A stretch of DNA of 64,000 bases from Methylomonas sp. LL1 (GCF_015711015.1 NZ_CP064653.1:1364001-1428000); one strand, 5' to 3'. Shown: positions 8,494 to 18,590, counted from the first letter of the stretch. Notes: a model not told the origin generated them from the letters alone. Numbers and translations: made by a program.

Positions 8494-9550
8494 CGTCATC
8501 CCCCTCGCTGTTTTCCGCTTTGGATTGTTCGGCTTGCCGCCAACGCAGTTCCGCGGCTTGCCGACGCTGGATCTCGGCCAGTGTCCGCTTGTCGTCCAAA
8601 ATAGCCTGATGCGCCAGTTGATCGGTAATCCGCTGCCTCTCGGCCAGTCTCTGTTTGGCTTCAAGCTGTTGCGCCATCCGCAATTCAATTTCCAGGCTGA
8701 TCTGTTTCAGCTGTTGCTCGTGCTCGACCTGCTCGGCATGTAACCGCCTCTCTACTTCGCGTTGATTGGCAATCTGTTGTTCCCTGTCCAACAGCATTTG
8801 AATTTGCGCCTCGGCTTCCTGGAGCTGAATTTGGCGTTGCATTTCCGCCAATTGCTTCAGATGCTCCCGTTCCTGTTGTTTCGCCAACAAAGCCTGTTGT
8901 TCAATCAGCCGTTGCTGACGCAGCATTTCCTGATTTTTTTGCTCGCCGAGTTCAAAGGTTTTTTTCAATACATGTAGATATACGCTGTCTCTGCCGAGTT
9001 GCACATCCGGAAACTCGACAAATGACACCGACATGCGACAGACAGCTTCGGCTTGGATATGATGCTGGGTCAGCACTTCGCATACCGAAATAGCTATGCG
9101 CTTTTCATGATTAACCAAGCCTTTTTGCACCCAGCTACCGTCCGCCAGATTACTGAGTTCCTGATTGATTTTGTCTTCGATCACATCCGCGTATAACGCT
9201 TGAATATGCTGATTGATGCTTTCCAGCATTTCACTATTTTTCAGCACATAAGCCAGAGTGGCCTGAAAGCGTATATCCAGCGCAATATCCAGCGTGCAAA
9301 ACTCATCGAACAATTTCAGCTGCCGCCGATAATCCCAGGTTTCGATGCTAAGCGGATATAGCTGGTGGTAAAAACGTTTGTTGAACTTACCCGGCCGCAG
9401 AAACAAGCGCTTGAAGGGGCCAAGCTTGAATACAACCAATTGGCGGTTGGCATCAAAACCCGCGACCCAGTCTTCGGGAACCGGGAGATTTTGTTCAAAA
9501 ATATCTTGGCCGGCCAGCCAGGCGTCCAGTTCGCTGTTTTGATGATTCAT
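8465..9550 (-). CDS. Coiled-coil protein of unknown function, middle gene of operon
   Basis: A 361-residue cytoplasmic protein without signal or membrane span. Residues 1-200 form a mixed alpha/beta region; the part reading IRFQATLAYVLKNSEMLESI recalls the SPFH/band-7 domain, but only by eye. From about residue 205 to 345 it is a continuous charged coiled coil rich in Gln, Glu and Arg (QREHLKQLAEMQRQIQLQEA style). The C-terminus is acidic (EGDDDEYPD). Its start overlaps the upstream membrane protein gene by an ATGA, and its end overlaps the lipoprotein gene. It likely acts on the inside face of a complex with the membrane protein. Confidence 0.75.
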   Translation of the reverse strand: MNHQNSELDAWLAGQDIFEQNLPVPEDWVAGFDANRQLVVFKLGPFKRLFLRPGKFNKRFYHQLYPLSIETWDYRRQLKLFDEFCTLDIALDIRFQATLAYVLKNSEMLESINQHIQALYADVIEDKINQELSNLADGSWVQKGLVNHEKRIAISVCEVLTQHHIQAEAVCRMSVSFVEFPDVQLGRDSVYLHVLKKTFELGEQKNQEMLRQQRLIEQQALLAKQQEREHLKQLAEMQRQIQLQEAEAQIQMLLDREQQIANQREVERRLHAEQVEHEQQLKQISLEIELRMAQQLEAKQRLAERQRITDQLAHQAILDDKRTLAEIQRRQAAELRWRQAEQSKAENSEGDDDEYPDTTPL

Positions 9551-10800
9551 GACTGATCGCCGGACGGATTAACCAAGGCTTTGGCTTTCAGCGCCGCGAT
9601 TTTATCCGACATTTTCTCGGCAATCAGCGGGTACAGATTGGGCGCAAACTCGACGGTTCTTGCATCGACTTTGCGTAAAAAACCACGGCTCAATAATAGG
9701 CCAACCACAAACATCCGGGTCCAGTCGGAATAACGCCTGGCCTTTTCCAACTCGGATTTTTCGATGATCATTTCCAGCTCGTCATTCTCGTTGATCCGAA
9801 ATTCGCTGAACTGCCTCAAACACTCGAATACCAGTTCTTCTTCCTGCGCGGTCAACGGACCGGGCGCGGTAAACTCAAGCCGATACGACAACAGCACGGT
9901 AAAAAAATCCACCATGGCCGCGCAGGCAAAGGCAAACCAGGAAAATCCCTGCCACATCGCAAACGAAGGTTTGACTTCTTCGATGAATTGCTTGTAAGTC
10001 ATCAACATCGGCGCGTCCGGCAGCAGCAAACCCGCGCTACTGGAAAGTTGATTTACAATCAATTGAATATCTTGATAATTTTTCAGCAACTGCTGATAGG
10101 CCGGCTCAGGATTTTCGGCCACGTCCAGATCGCTCAAGCTGGTTTGCAACGAACGAATTTTGCTGTCCAATTCGAGAAAGGCTTGTTCTTGCCCCTGGAA
10201 TGCCTGCTTTTTTTCCTGATAGACTTGATTGTAGTGACGCCAAAACGGTCCCTCACCGACCTGATTTTTGTAGCCAGGCCCAATTTGATCATGGGTACCG
10301 AAATAAGCTTGCGATGCATCGAGTGAAGCTTGATCAAGCTCCTGTTTGTGTTTTTGCAACAGCTGGCCTTTTTGGACCAGGACGGTATCCAGATAGGTTT
10401 TGATGTCCTGCCTGATTTGTTGCACCCGATTAATATGCAGGGTTTCCTGCTCGGATATTTCGTAAAATTTGAAATAAGAAAAGGTGACGGATGCGGCCAG
10501 GGCGATAAACAACGAGGCCACGACCGAAAAGTAGCGTGTCCGATTGGCGGTCCAATGTATCCCGGCCATTTCCAGCGAGCAAATCACGATAATCGACTGA
10601 ATGGCAATGGTGATAACCAGCGCTATCCAGGGCGTAATGAAATGCGATAAACCGTAATAGGTGGTAAAACCCGACGAGACGCTCAGCATCAACACGATCG
10701 GTATGGTCCAGATTCGCAGCATGCTGACGAACAGCGTTTGGATACGGTTGATGAAATACCCGAGCCCCGCCGAACGTATTTTTAATCTGGAATCATTCAT
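9547..10800 (-). CDS. Four-span membrane protein of unknown function, first gene of operon
   Basis: A 417-residue protein. Three hydrophobic helices lie in residues 24-113, then a long polar helical loop (about 114-280, coiled-coil-like, QKGQLLQKHKQELDQASLD), a fourth helix (about 285-311, FAFACAAMVDFFTVLLSYRL) and a cytoplasmic C-terminal domain of about 105 residues. I recognise no family. It heads an operon with a coiled-coil protein and a lipoprotein, linked by ATGA-type overlaps. The arrangement suggests an envelope-spanning complex, which is an inference from topology and gene order. Confidence 0.75.
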   Translation of the reverse strand: MNDSRLKIRSAGLGYFINRIQTLFVSMLRIWTIPIVLMLSVSSGFTTYYGLSHFITPWIALVITIAIQSIIVICSLEMAGIHWTANRTRYFSVVASLFIALAASVTFSYFKFYEISEQETLHINRVQQIRQDIKTYLDTVLVQKGQLLQKHKQELDQASLDASQAYFGTHDQIGPGYKNQVGEGPFWRHYNQVYQEKKQAFQGQEQAFLELDSKIRSLQTSLSDLDVAENPEPAYQQLLKNYQDIQLIVNQLSSSAGLLLPDAPMLMTYKQFIEEVKPSFAMWQGFSWFAFACAAMVDFFTVLLSYRLEFTAPGPLTAQEEELVFECLRQFSEFRINENDELEMIIEKSELEKARRYSDWTRMFVVGLLLSRGFLRKVDARTVEFAPNLYPLIAEKMSDKIAALKAKALVNPSGDQS

Positions 10801-10919
10801 GGTGACGATGTAAGTTGGAAAGAGATCAAGCTTCGATCAAGCCTAACTATGCAAAATCCGATTGAAGCCGCAACTTGCCCCGCGCGAACCATCGTAGAAC
10901 CCGGTGTGCCTAGTGGAAT

Positions 10920-11825
10920 TTAACTCATGCTCAAGTAACGCTCGCCGGTATCATGAATGACGGTTACCACGGTTTTGCCGGCGCCCAGCTGTTCGGCCAC
11001 GCGTAAAGCGGCGTGGACACTGGCGCCGGACGAAATTCCCACCATCAAGCCCTCTTCCCGAATCAGGCGCACGCGCATGGCAAAGGCCTCCTGGCTACTG
11101 ACCAATTCGATAGCGTCGAGTAAATCGACATCCAGATTTTTCGGCACGAAGCCGGCTCCGATGCCTTGAATCTTATGTGGACTATGCGTTCCGCCGGAGA
11201 TAACCGGCGACTCAAGCGGTTCTACCGCAATCGCTAAAAACTTCGGATTACGGGCCTTGATCACATCCGCCACGCCAGTGATGGTGCCGCCGGTACCGAC
11301 CCCACAGACAAAGGCGTCTATTTGCCCACCGGTAGCAGACCAGATCTCCTGGGCCGTGGTTTGCCGATGAATTTCCGGATTGGCCGGATTTTCGAACTGC
11401 TGCGGCATAAAGGCGCCACTTTGTTCCACGATTTCCCTGGCTTTGCCGATCGCACCCTTCATGCCTTCGCCGCCGGGCGTCAATACGATTTCGGCGCCAT
11501 ACAGGGCAAGCAATTGTCGCCTCTCGACCGACATGGTTTCCGGCATCACCAAGACACATCGATAACCACGCGCGGCGGCTATCATGGCCAAGGCAATGCC
11601 GGTATTACCCGATGTCGGTTCTACAATCGTCCCCCCGGCTTTCAAAATCCCGGATTTTTCGGCCGCCAGTATCATGGCCAGCCCGATCCGGTCCTTGATC
11701 GAGCCTCCCGGATTTCTGGACTCCAGTTTAACCAGTACGGCCGCCGACTGTTCGGGAACGATATGCTGCAATTTGACTAACGGTGTATTGCCAATTAACT
11801 GGGAAATATTACTGACGTTAGCCAT
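10920..11825 (-). CDS. cysK: Cysteine synthase (O-acetylserine sulfhydrylase)
   Basis: This PLP enzyme makes cysteine from O-acetylserine and sulfide in the cytoplasm. The 301 residues contain the substrate loop IGNTPLVKL, the PLP lysine in [14 protein letters not shown], the [11 protein letters not shown] asparagine loop and the glycine-rich phosphate loop [11 protein letters not shown]. The [11 protein letters not shown] and [14 protein letters not shown] segments favour CysK over CysM. It starts 14 bases after mucD stops, with GGAGTAAGGG as ribosome site, so it is likely the last gene of the sigma-E operon. Confidence 0.93.
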   Translation of the reverse strand: MANVSNISQLIGNTPLVKLQHIVPEQSAAVLVKLESRNPGGSIKDRIGLAMILAAEKSGILKAGGTIVEPTSGNTGIALAMIAAARGYRCVLVMPETMSVERRQLLALYGAEIVLTPGGEGMKGAIGKAREIVEQSGAFMPQQFENPANPEIHRQTTAQEIWSATGGQIDAFVCGVGTGGTITGVADVIKARNPKFLAIAVEPLESPVISGGTHSPHKIQGIGAGFVPKNLDVDLLDAIELVSSQEAFAMRVRLIREEGLMVGISSGASVHAALRVAEQLGAGKTVVTVIHDTGERYLSMS

Positions 11826-11839
11826 GGCCCTTACTCCGG

Positions 11840-13243
11840 TTATTTATCAATTTTAAAGGCTAAAAACACCGGACTGCCATTACGTTGAATCAGCATCGCA
11901 ATCGATTTTCCGACCGGCAGCTTGGCGACGATTTTATTGAAATCGGCCGCATCCCGAATCGGCGTGTTTTGAACCCGCAGAATCACATCGCCCGGTTGGA
12001 TGCCCGCATCCAAGGCAATACCTTTGCCGACTTTTTGTACCAAGACGCCGTTTTTTTCCACCTGTAATTGCTGGCGTTGCTCATCGTTCAAATCCGCCAC
12101 CGCCAATCCTAAACGATCGACGGCGGTTTCCGGCAAGGCGTCGGTATTGATTTGAGCGGCAGCCTGAGCCGGCAACAGACCTACCTTGACGGTCAACTCT
12201 TCCTTGTCACCTTGTCGAATAATTTTTATGTTGGCTTTTTCATCGACCGGCGTCATGCCCACGATGGGGGGTAACTCGCCCGAAGTTTCGATGATATGGC
12301 CATCGAAGTCGACGATGATGTCGCCGATTTGAATACCGGCTTTTTCCGCCGGGCCACCGGGAATAACCTTGGCAACCAAGGCGCCGTGTGGCCTATCCAT
12401 ACCGAACGACTCCGCCAATTGCCGGGTCACATCCTGGATTTGAACCCCCAACCAGCCGCGCGAGACCTTACCCTTGGTTTTGATTTGTTCGGCCACATTC
12501 ATCGCCACATCAATCGGTATCGCGAACGACAACCCCATATATCCGCCGGAACGGCTGTATATTTGCGAGTTGATACCGACAACCTTGCCTTGCATGTTGA
12601 ATAACGGGCCGCCGGAATTACCTGGATTGATGGCTACGTCGGTCTGAATGAACGGTACATAGTTACCGTCCGGCAAGCTACGGCCCTTGGCGCTGACAAT
12701 CCCCGCAGTCACCGACTGTTCGAAGCCAAACGGCGTGCCTATCGCCAAAACCCATTCACCGACCTGAAGTTGTTCGGGCGCGCCAATTTGCACTACCGGC
12801 AATTCCTTGGCCTCGACTTTTAATAGCGCGACATCCGTGCTTTCATCCGAGCCGATCAGTTTCGCAACCAACTCCCGTCTATCTTTAAGTTTGACCACTA
12901 TTTCAGAGGCGTTATTCACCACATGATGGTTAGTCAATATGTAGCCGTCTTTCGAGAGCACAAAACCGGAGCCCAGCGAGTTGGTCTCTCTAGGCACATA
13001 ACCGCGACCGGGTCCTTGAAAAAAATGCCGGAAAAAATCTTCCAACTCGGGCGGCACGTCTTGCGGCATCGGTTGCTGATCCGAATCGGCGGACTGCATG
13101 TCCGGAGCTTTTTGAGTCGTACTGATATTCACCACGGCATCGCCGTTGTTTTTCACCATTTCGGTGAAATCGGGTAATTGCGCATGGGCAGCGGTAGTCA
13201 AGACTACCAATAACCATATACTATTTACGAACTTGTTAAACAT
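11840..13243 (-). CDS. mucD: Periplasmic serine protease DegP/MucD
   Basis: An HtrA-family protease that degrades misfolded periplasmic proteins. ATG 13243 follows a GGAG site and opens a signal peptide ([21 protein letters not shown]). The catalytic triad is visible: His in TNHHVVNN (about residue 107), Asp in STDVALLKV (about 137) and Ser in NPGNSGGPL (about 210). Two PDZ domains follow (about 255-345 and 370-465). It lies in the classic algU-mucA-mucB-mucD order, where it restrains sigma-E signalling. Length is normal. Confidence 0.95.
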   Translation of the reverse strand: MFNKFVNSIWLLVVLTTAAHAQLPDFTEMVKNNGDAVVNISTTQKAPDMQSADSDQQPMPQDVPPELEDFFRHFFQGPGRGYVPRETNSLGSGFVLSKDGYILTNHHVVNNASEIVVKLKDRRELVAKLIGSDESTDVALLKVEAKELPVVQIGAPEQLQVGEWVLAIGTPFGFEQSVTAGIVSAKGRSLPDGNYVPFIQTDVAINPGNSGGPLFNMQGKVVGINSQIYSRSGGYMGLSFAIPIDVAMNVAEQIKTKGKVSRGWLGVQIQDVTRQLAESFGMDRPHGALVAKVIPGGPAEKAGIQIGDIIVDFDGHIIETSGELPPIVGMTPVDEKANIKIIRQGDKEELTVKVGLLPAQAAAQINTDALPETAVDRLGLAVADLNDEQRQQLQVEKNGVLVQKVGKGIALDAGIQPGDVILRVQNTPIRDAADFNKIVAKLPVGKSIAMLIQRNGSPVFLAFKIDK

Positions 13244-13293
13244 GTATTCTCCATTGAACCTTAACATTCTGAATCTTTAAATCGTCTCGTCGT

Positions 13294-14232
13294 TTAACGT
13301 AAAGCCACGCCGGTAGCGACAAACTCAACGGTTTTCACCGGCACTTCGCCTAGCACGGTAATTTGCAAATCACCGATCACTCGACTATAGGAATTGACCG
13401 GCCCCAACGTTCTCAAGCCTTCAACGGCATGGGGACCCTTGGCCTCGAAATAGACCGAGATACTGGAAAAGCCGTCGCTGATCAGCAAATGATCGACAGT
13501 CTTTTTCGATTGTTGCATGGTATTGCGAATAAAAAACACTTTTTCAAACCCCGCGGGCCAATTTTTCAACTTGATTAGCGAGTTTTCGAAGCTGTCGGTT
13601 TGAGCCAGATGTTGATGATGAGCGTGCTCATCATCGGAAGATGAACTATCGGAAGGGGGATTGGCCTGGTCGACACTAAGTTCGGTGAACAACACCTGCT
13701 CCAATGTGCCGCCATCCAACCCATAGACTTCAACCTTCAATGGCAGCAAGGAGTCGGTATCGACCCATATTTTACGGGCATAACGCATTTCATCTTTCGG
13801 CAAAACGGCGATGATTTGCGCCGGCCGCATTGCAATCATTTCCCGTCCGGCCACCGCCAGGAGATATTGGCCTTCCACCCGTTTTGGTTCCAGCGGTAAA
13901 TTGACGATGAAGGAGCGATCGATCGGATGATGTGTTTCAATAGTTTGACTGGTTTCCTTATACAAACAGCTAATTTCACTGGATTTTCGAATAACCTCGC
14001 GCAACGGCGAATTCAACGAAGTCAGCCGTTCCTGTTCGATGCCATTTTCAACGGTGTGCTGATATTTCATGGTATCAACCTGACCGTTTTTCATGAAAAC
14101 CACGGTGCCGTGGTAATTGCGGTGCTTCATCGCATCGCTGATTTTTTCCAGCCACTGTTGGCCGTTCAACGACTGACTATCGTCAGCAAAAGCAGCGGAA
14201 ATACAGAGCAAAAAGACGAGTAAAAATCGCAT
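13294..14232 (-). CDS. mucB: Sigma-E regulatory protein RseB/MucB
   Basis: A periplasmic protein that binds RseA/MucA and protects it from proteolysis. It has a signal peptide (MRFLLVFLLCISAAFADDSQ) and the two-domain RseB fold, the N-terminal part resembling a LolA-type lipid-binding sheet. Characteristic stretches are NYHGTVVFMKNGQVDTMKY and KNWPAGFEKVFFIRNTM. The ATG at 14232 is preferred to an upstream TTG. A histidine and acidic patch (DDEHAHHQHL, about residue 200) sits in the linker and is unusual-looking. It is 8 bases from rseA. Confidence 0.9.
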   Translation of the reverse strand: MRFLLVFLLCISAAFADDSQSLNGQQWLEKISDAMKHRNYHGTVVFMKNGQVDTMKYQHTVENGIEQERLTSLNSPLREVIRKSSEISCLYKETSQTIETHHPIDRSFIVNLPLEPKRVEGQYLLAVAGREMIAMRPAQIIAVLPKDEMRYARKIWVDTDSLLPLKVEVYGLDGGTLEQVLFTELSVDQANPPSDSSSSDDEHAHHQHLAQTDSFENSLIKLKNWPAGFEKVFFIRNTMQQSKKTVDHLLISDGFSSISVYFEAKGPHAVEGLRTLGPVNSYSRVIGDLQITVLGEVPVKTVEFVATGVALR

Positions 14233-14240
14233 TAACAAGA

Positions 14241-14744
14241 TTATTTTTGTTGATAACTGGCCAAGCGCGCATAGGAAGAATTGCCAACGTTGTCATTGAC
14301 ATACCAGACATTGTCATGTGCCTGTAAATATTCCTTGAAACGTGCGTTCATTTGTTCCGCTTGCACCGAACGCTGTGCGATGGCATTGACATCGGCATAG
14401 GGTTGAACTGGATGTTGCAACTGATTGGCCGAAAACCACACTACCGCCAGCACCACCGAAGCGGCAACCGCCAAGGCGGATTTTTTAAAATTGTCGTGGG
14501 TTTTCTTGCGGGGAAGAAAGTAAATCGGTTCTTGTTTCAATTTTTGATGAATCTTATCGGCAAAATCAGGACTTGCCAGCGAACACTGCTCGCTTTTCAA
14601 CGCCTGGCTGATCAGCGCATAACGGCGTAATTTGGCTTGTAATTCGGTTTCATGTTGCAGAGCTTTCAATAAAGCATAAGCCTGGGTGTTGTCGAGTTCA
14701 TCATCAACCAGTAATGACAATTTTTCGTTAAGTTGTTCTTGCAT
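14241..14744 (-). CDS. rseA: Anti-sigma-E factor RseA/MucA
   Basis: A 167-residue inner-membrane anti-sigma factor. The N-terminal cytoplasmic domain starts MQEQLNEKLSLLVDDELDNT, the signature of RseA_N that holds the sigma factor. One membrane span (about residues 91-107, SALAVAASVVLAVVWFSA) separates it from a periplasmic region with the RseA_C type sequence FKEYLQAHDNVWYV. Its place between rpoE and mucB confirms the role. Regulated cleavage in the periplasm would release sigma-E. Confidence 0.92.
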   Translation of the reverse strand: MQEQLNEKLSLLVDDELDNTQAYALLKALQHETELQAKLRRYALISQALKSEQCSLASPDFADKIHQKLKQEPIYFLPRKKTHDNFKKSALAVAASVVLAVVWFSANQLQHPVQPYADVNAIAQRSVQAEQMNARFKEYLQAHDNVWYVNDNVGNSSYARLASYQQK

Positions 14745-14754
14745 GGTAATACCT

Positions 14755-15345
14755 TTAACCGAGCAATGGGTTTAATTTTTCATCGATAGCTTCGCGAGCC
14801 CTGAAAATCCTGGAACGTACGGTGCCAATGGGACAATCCATGGCTTCGGCGATCTCTTCGTAACTCATGCCTTCAAATTCGCGTAAAGTGATCGCAATCC
14901 GCATTTCCTCGGGCAGCTTTTCAATAGCCGATTTAATGACCGTGATTATCTGGTCATTCATCAACTGGTGCTCCGGAGTTTCGATGTCTTTAAGTTGCGG
15001 CGCGTTCTCGGTCTGTTCGGCATCCTGCATATCCACTTCGTAGTCGGAATGCCGCCTGGAGCGCGACAACAAATAGTTTTTAGCCGTATTAATGGCTATT
15101 CGATATAGCCAAGTATAAAAAGCACTGTCTCCACGGAAATCGCCCAACGCTTTATAGGCCTTGATGAAGGTATCCTGAGCCACATCCTGCGCTTCGCTGG
15201 GATCTTTGACGTAACGATTCACCAAATGCACAATTTTGTGCTGGTACTTGATGACCAGAAGATCAAAGGCGGATTTATCACCTTGCTGGACTCTGCGCAC
15301 CAAGTTTTGATCTAAATCTTCGGAGAGCCTTATTGGTTCGTTCAC
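14755..15345 (-). CDS. rpoE: RNA polymerase sigma factor RpoE/AlgU
   Basis: An ECF sigma factor of 196 residues. Region 2 (FDLLVIKYQHKIVHLVNRYV, then DVAQDTFIKAYKALGDFRGD and FYTWLYRIAINTAKNYL) and region 4 (LPEEMRIAITLREFEGMSYE, then IAEAMDCPIGTVRSRIFRAR) are intact and match the AlgU type. It directs the envelope-stress response. It is the first gene of the rpoE-rseA-mucB-mucD unit, divergent from nadB as in other gammaproteobacteria. Confidence 0.96.
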   Translation of the reverse strand: MNEPIRLSEDLDQNLVRRVQQGDKSAFDLLVIKYQHKIVHLVNRYVKDPSEAQDVAQDTFIKAYKALGDFRGDSAFYTWLYRIAINTAKNYLLSRSRRHSDYEVDMQDAEQTENAPQLKDIETPEHQLMNDQIITVIKSAIEKLPEEMRIAITLREFEGMSYEEIAEAMDCPIGTVRSRIFRAREAIDEKLNPLLG

Positions 15346-15366
15346 TGAGCTATTTCGATGATGGGA

Positions 15367-15394
15367 TTGACAGAATTAAACCGCATTAGTTCTG
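15367..15394 (-). promoter_or_regulatory. Sigma-E-type promoter upstream of rpoE
   Basis: Read on the minus strand, AGAACTA is followed after 14 bases by TGTCAA. This resembles the sigma-E consensus (GAACTT, 15-16 bases, TCtgA/GTCAA) and lies about 25-50 bases before the rpoE start. It fits the known autoregulation of rpoE operons. The match is by eye. Confidence 0.5.
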
Positions 15395-15480
15395 GCAATA
15401 CAAAAAAAATTACCACACGCTTAAAACACGATATGATTTTCAAAAAACTGTAACAAACTTTATCTCGCAAGCAGACTACA

Positions 15481-17106
15481 TTGACATCGAACTCAACTCA
15501 TCATTATGACGTCCTGATCGCCGGCAGCGGTGGCGCTGGCCTGAGTCTAGCCCTGCATCTGGCCGACAACTATCGGGTTGCGGTACTAGCCAAATTCGCC
15601 CTGACCGAATGCAGCACCTATTATGCACAAGGCGGCATTTCCGCCGTGTTTGACGATCAGCACGACTCGATTGAATCGCATATCGAAGACACCCTGATCG
15701 CCGGCGCCGGCTTGTGTGATCCGGAAATCGTCCATCTTACCGTATCCCAGGGCCGAGCAAGCATTGAATGGCTGCGACATCAAGGCGTCAACTTTACCGA
15801 GGAAAGTGGAGTTGATGGCACCAAACAACTGCATCTGAATCGAGAAGGCGGCCACTCCCACCGCAGGATAGTCCACACCGACGATGCCACCGGCAAAGCC
15901 GTATCGCTGTCGCTGATTCAACGCGCCCAAGATCATCCTAACATTAGCCTGCTGGAATATCACAATGTCGTGGAATTGATTACGGCGGAAAAACTGGGAC
16001 AAACGCCGCAACGCATTTTGGGGGCTTATGTTCTGGACAGCAAGGCCGGTAAGATTAAGACTATTGCCGCCAAAATCGTGGTTTTGGCCACCGGCGGCGC
16101 TAACAAAGTTTATTTATATTCCACCAATCCGCATATCTCCAGCGGGGACGGGATTGCCCTAGCCTGGCGCGCCGGCTGCCGGATCGGCAACATGGAATTC
16201 ATGCAGTTCCATCCTACTTGTTTATATCATCCCTCCGCCCGTTCCTTCTTGATCAGCGAAGCCGTGCGCGGCGAAGGCGGACACTTGATTTTACCGGATG
16301 GCGAACGTTTCATGCGCCGCTATGACGAGCGGATGGAACTGGCGCCGCGCGACATCGTGGCCCGCGCCATCGACAGCGAAATCAAGAAACGCGGTATCGA
16401 CTGCGTGTTTCTGGACATCAGCCACAAATCGCGCGAGTTCATCCAGAAACATTTCCCGACTATTTATATGCAATGTCTGGAATTGGATATCGACATCAGC
16501 CAGCAACCCATCCCGGTGGTGCCGGCCGCGCATTACACCTGTGGCGGCGTAATGACCGACAGTAACGCCAGGACTGACATTCGCGGCTTGTATGCGATTG
16601 GCGAAGTCGCCTGTACCGGCCTGCATGGCGCCAACCGGATGGCCAGCAATTCGCTGCTGGAATGCCTGGTGTTTGCCGAACAGGCCAATCAGGACATTCG
16701 ACGCCAGTTCGACAGCATACCCGAACCACCGCCATTACCGGTTTGGGATGAATCTCAGGTCAGCGATTCGGACGAAGAAGTTGTGATCGCGCATAACTGG
16801 GACGAGTTGCGCCGTTTCATGTGGGACTATGTCGGCATCGTCCGCACCAACAAACGCCTGGAACGGGCCATGAACCGCCTGATTCTGTTGAAGGATGAAA
16901 TCAGCGAATACTACGGCCAGTTTCGGGTCACCAGCGATTTATTGGAATTGCGGAATCTGGTGATCGTGGCCGAACTGATTATCCGCAGCGCCCAACAACG
17001 CAAGGAAAGCCGTGGCTTACACTTTACCAAGGATTATCCCGACCTGGATAATAGCCGGCCGCCGCAAAATACCATCCTGACGCCGACCAAACCAACGAAG
17101 AAATAA
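15481..17106 (+). CDS. nadB: L-aspartate oxidase
   Basis: A cytoplasmic FAD enzyme that oxidises aspartate to iminoaspartate, the first step of de novo NAD synthesis with NadA. The 541 residues have the FAD-binding start [20 protein letters not shown], the [11 protein letters not shown] block, the catalytic region [20 protein letters not shown] and the [18 protein letters not shown] motif. The first codon is TTG at 15481; no ATG or GTG lies near the conserved N-terminus. The C-terminal helical domain ends in a short Lys/Thr-rich tail. It is divergent from rpoE. Confidence 0.94.
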   Translation: MTSNSTHHYDVLIAGSGGAGLSLALHLADNYRVAVLAKFALTECSTYYAQGGISAVFDDQHDSIESHIEDTLIAGAGLCDPEIVHLTVSQGRASIEWLRHQGVNFTEESGVDGTKQLHLNREGGHSHRRIVHTDDATGKAVSLSLIQRAQDHPNISLLEYHNVVELITAEKLGQTPQRILGAYVLDSKAGKIKTIAAKIVVLATGGANKVYLYSTNPHISSGDGIALAWRAGCRIGNMEFMQFHPTCLYHPSARSFLISEAVRGEGGHLILPDGERFMRRYDERMELAPRDIVARAIDSEIKKRGIDCVFLDISHKSREFIQKHFPTIYMQCLELDIDISQQPIPVVPAAHYTCGGVMTDSNARTDIRGLYAIGEVACTGLHGANRMASNSLLECLVFAEQANQDIRRQFDSIPEPPPLPVWDESQVSDSDEEVVIAHNWDELRRFMWDYVGIVRTNKRLERAMNRLILLKDEISEYYGQFRVTSDLLELRNLVIVAELIIRSAQQRKESRGLHFTKDYPDLDNSRPPQNTILTPTKPTKK

Positions 17107-17380
17107 TAGCTGCTTGCGTAGGAACAGCTCCAGGCGATCTTCCGCGAAAACTGTTGTCCGGCTCCCAGCATTTATGAAAATTGTTTTATCTGATTTTCAA
17201 TACGGTGCATAAATTATGCAGTTCCTGATTCTGGTTAGAAATCTCAAGATTAACGGTAAACTCTTTAGGAAACTCACCATTAATGAAGTTTGGAACGGTA
17301 CAGTTCCGGCCAATACCCGACCGTCGGGGTCACTATCCAATTTCAATAGTTAAGGCAACCTGTGACCCAGTTGACTGACC

Positions 17381-17390
17381 GGTATTCGGC
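17381..17390. repeat. Left target-site duplication of the ISAs1-family element
   Basis: GGTATTCGGC directly precedes the left inverted repeat and is repeated exactly after the right one at 18581-18590. A 10-base duplication fits the ISAs1 family (8-10 bases) and indicates a recent, unrearranged insertion. Confidence 0.9.
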
Positions 17391-18580
17391 CAGGGCAATC
17401 GCGCTATGTAGCACTTGCCCGATCCTATCGTTTAGTATAGTGATTTGCCCCAAAACGCAGATGTTACCTGATCCAATGCCCTATTTGGCTAATCTTGAAG
17501 ACCCGCGGCGCGAAACCAAAAACAAGCTGCACAACCTCGGCGATATTGTCATGATTGTATTGTGCGCGGTGTTGAGTGGCATTGAAGACTGGGTAGGCAT
17601 GGAAGAGTTTGCCGAAGAAAAAGAAGATTGGCTTAGGACATTTCTGGCACTACCGAACGGCATTCCCTCGCACGATACCTTGAGCGATGTATTTGGGCGA
17701 TTGAATCCCAAAGCCTTTGCGGATGCCTTTCAGTGTTGGGTGCGGGCGGCCTTGCCCAGCCTTTCGGGTCAGCAAGTTTGTTTGGATGGTAAAACCCTGC
17801 GCGGCAGTCGTGAAGGGGATAAAGCCGTGCATTTGATGAGTGCTTTTGCCGCTGAAGCGCGCTGGGTATTAGCGCAGCAAGCGGTCGGCGAAAAAACTAA
17901 CGAAATCACGGCCATTCCGGATTTGTTGTCGATGTTGGATATTCAAGGCGCCTTGATCTCGATTGATGCCATGGGCTGCCAAAAAGCCATTGCCCAAACC
18001 ATCGTCGCGGCGCAAGCCGATTATGTGTTGGCTCTCAAGGATAATCACGCCTTGCTTTGCGAAGACGTTCGACTCTGGCTGGATACGGAAAATGCCCAAA
18101 GTCGATTACCCATCCATGAAACGATCGACAAAAGTCACGGGCGCATCGAAATACGCCGCTATAGCTTGAGTACCCAGATTGATTGGTTGACGCAAAAGCC
18201 AGACTGGGCCGGACTACAAGCCGTTGGAAGGGTTGAATCAACGCGCATCATCGGCGATAAAACCTCGGTCGAGCATCGTTACTATTTGTGCTCATTTACC
18301 GATTTGTCGCGCTTTGCCAAAGGTGTCCGACAACATTGGGCGATTGAAAACTCACAGCACTGGGTGTTGGATGTGCAATTTGGCGAAGACGCCAATCGAG
18401 CCAGAACTGATCATTCCGCCGAAAATCTGGCATTGATGCGACGGATGGCCTTGAATCTGCTCAGGAACAACGGTCCAACTAAAGATAGCTTGAAGCGCCG
18501 TAAACTGCGGGCCTGTCTAAACGACAACTATCGCTTCAAGTTACTTTTTGGGACAGAAGCTACATAGCGCGATTGCCCTG
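17391..18580 (+). mobile_element. Complete ISAs1-family insertion sequence
   Basis: A 1190-bp element bounded by terminal inverted repeats that are identical over the first 22 bases (17391-17412 and, inverted, 18559-18580; both begin CAGGGCAATCGCGC) and partly matching for about 8 more. It carries one transposase gene and is flanked by identical 10-base duplications. All parts look intact, so it is probably still mobile. Confidence 0.95.
17461..18567 (+). CDS. ISAs1-family transposase (H-repeat associated)
   Basis: A 368-residue DDE transposase. The N-terminal DDE_Tnp_1-associated domain is seen in LEDPRRETKNKLHNLGDIVM with WVGMEEFAEEKEDWL. The catalytic core has VCLDGKTLRGSR, ISIDAMGCQKAIAQTI and the C-terminal REHWAIENSQHWVLDVQF-like block (here RQHWAIENSQHWVLDVQFGE). 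The start at 17461 lies inside the element; the longer frame from 17362 begins outside the left repeat and cannot be the native start. No frameshift is seen. Confidence 0.95.
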   Translation: MLPDPMPYLANLEDPRRETKNKLHNLGDIVMIVLCAVLSGIEDWVGMEEFAEEKEDWLRTFLALPNGIPSHDTLSDVFGRLNPKAFADAFQCWVRAALPSLSGQQVCLDGKTLRGSREGDKAVHLMSAFAAEARWVLAQQAVGEKTNEITAIPDLLSMLDIQGALISIDAMGCQKAIAQTIVAAQADYVLALKDNHALLCEDVRLWLDTENAQSRLPIHETIDKSHGRIEIRRYSLSTQIDWLTQKPDWAGLQAVGRVESTRIIGDKTSVEHRYYLCSFTDLSRFAKGVRQHWAIENSQHWVLDVQFGEDANRARTDHSAENLALMRRMALNLLRNNGPTKDSLKRRKLRACLNDNYRFKLLFGTEAT

Positions 18581-18590
18581 GGTATTCGGC
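18581..18590. repeat. Right target-site duplication of the ISAs1-family element
   Basis: GGTATTCGGC, identical to 17381-17390. If the element and one copy are removed, the flanks join without an obvious interrupted gene, so the insertion appears to be intergenic. Confidence 0.9.

Noticed and set aside
8494-8688. N-terminal extension of the lipoprotein reading frame
   Set aside because: It would precede the signal peptide with 60 unrelated residues and is fully inside the coiled-coil gene on the same strand.
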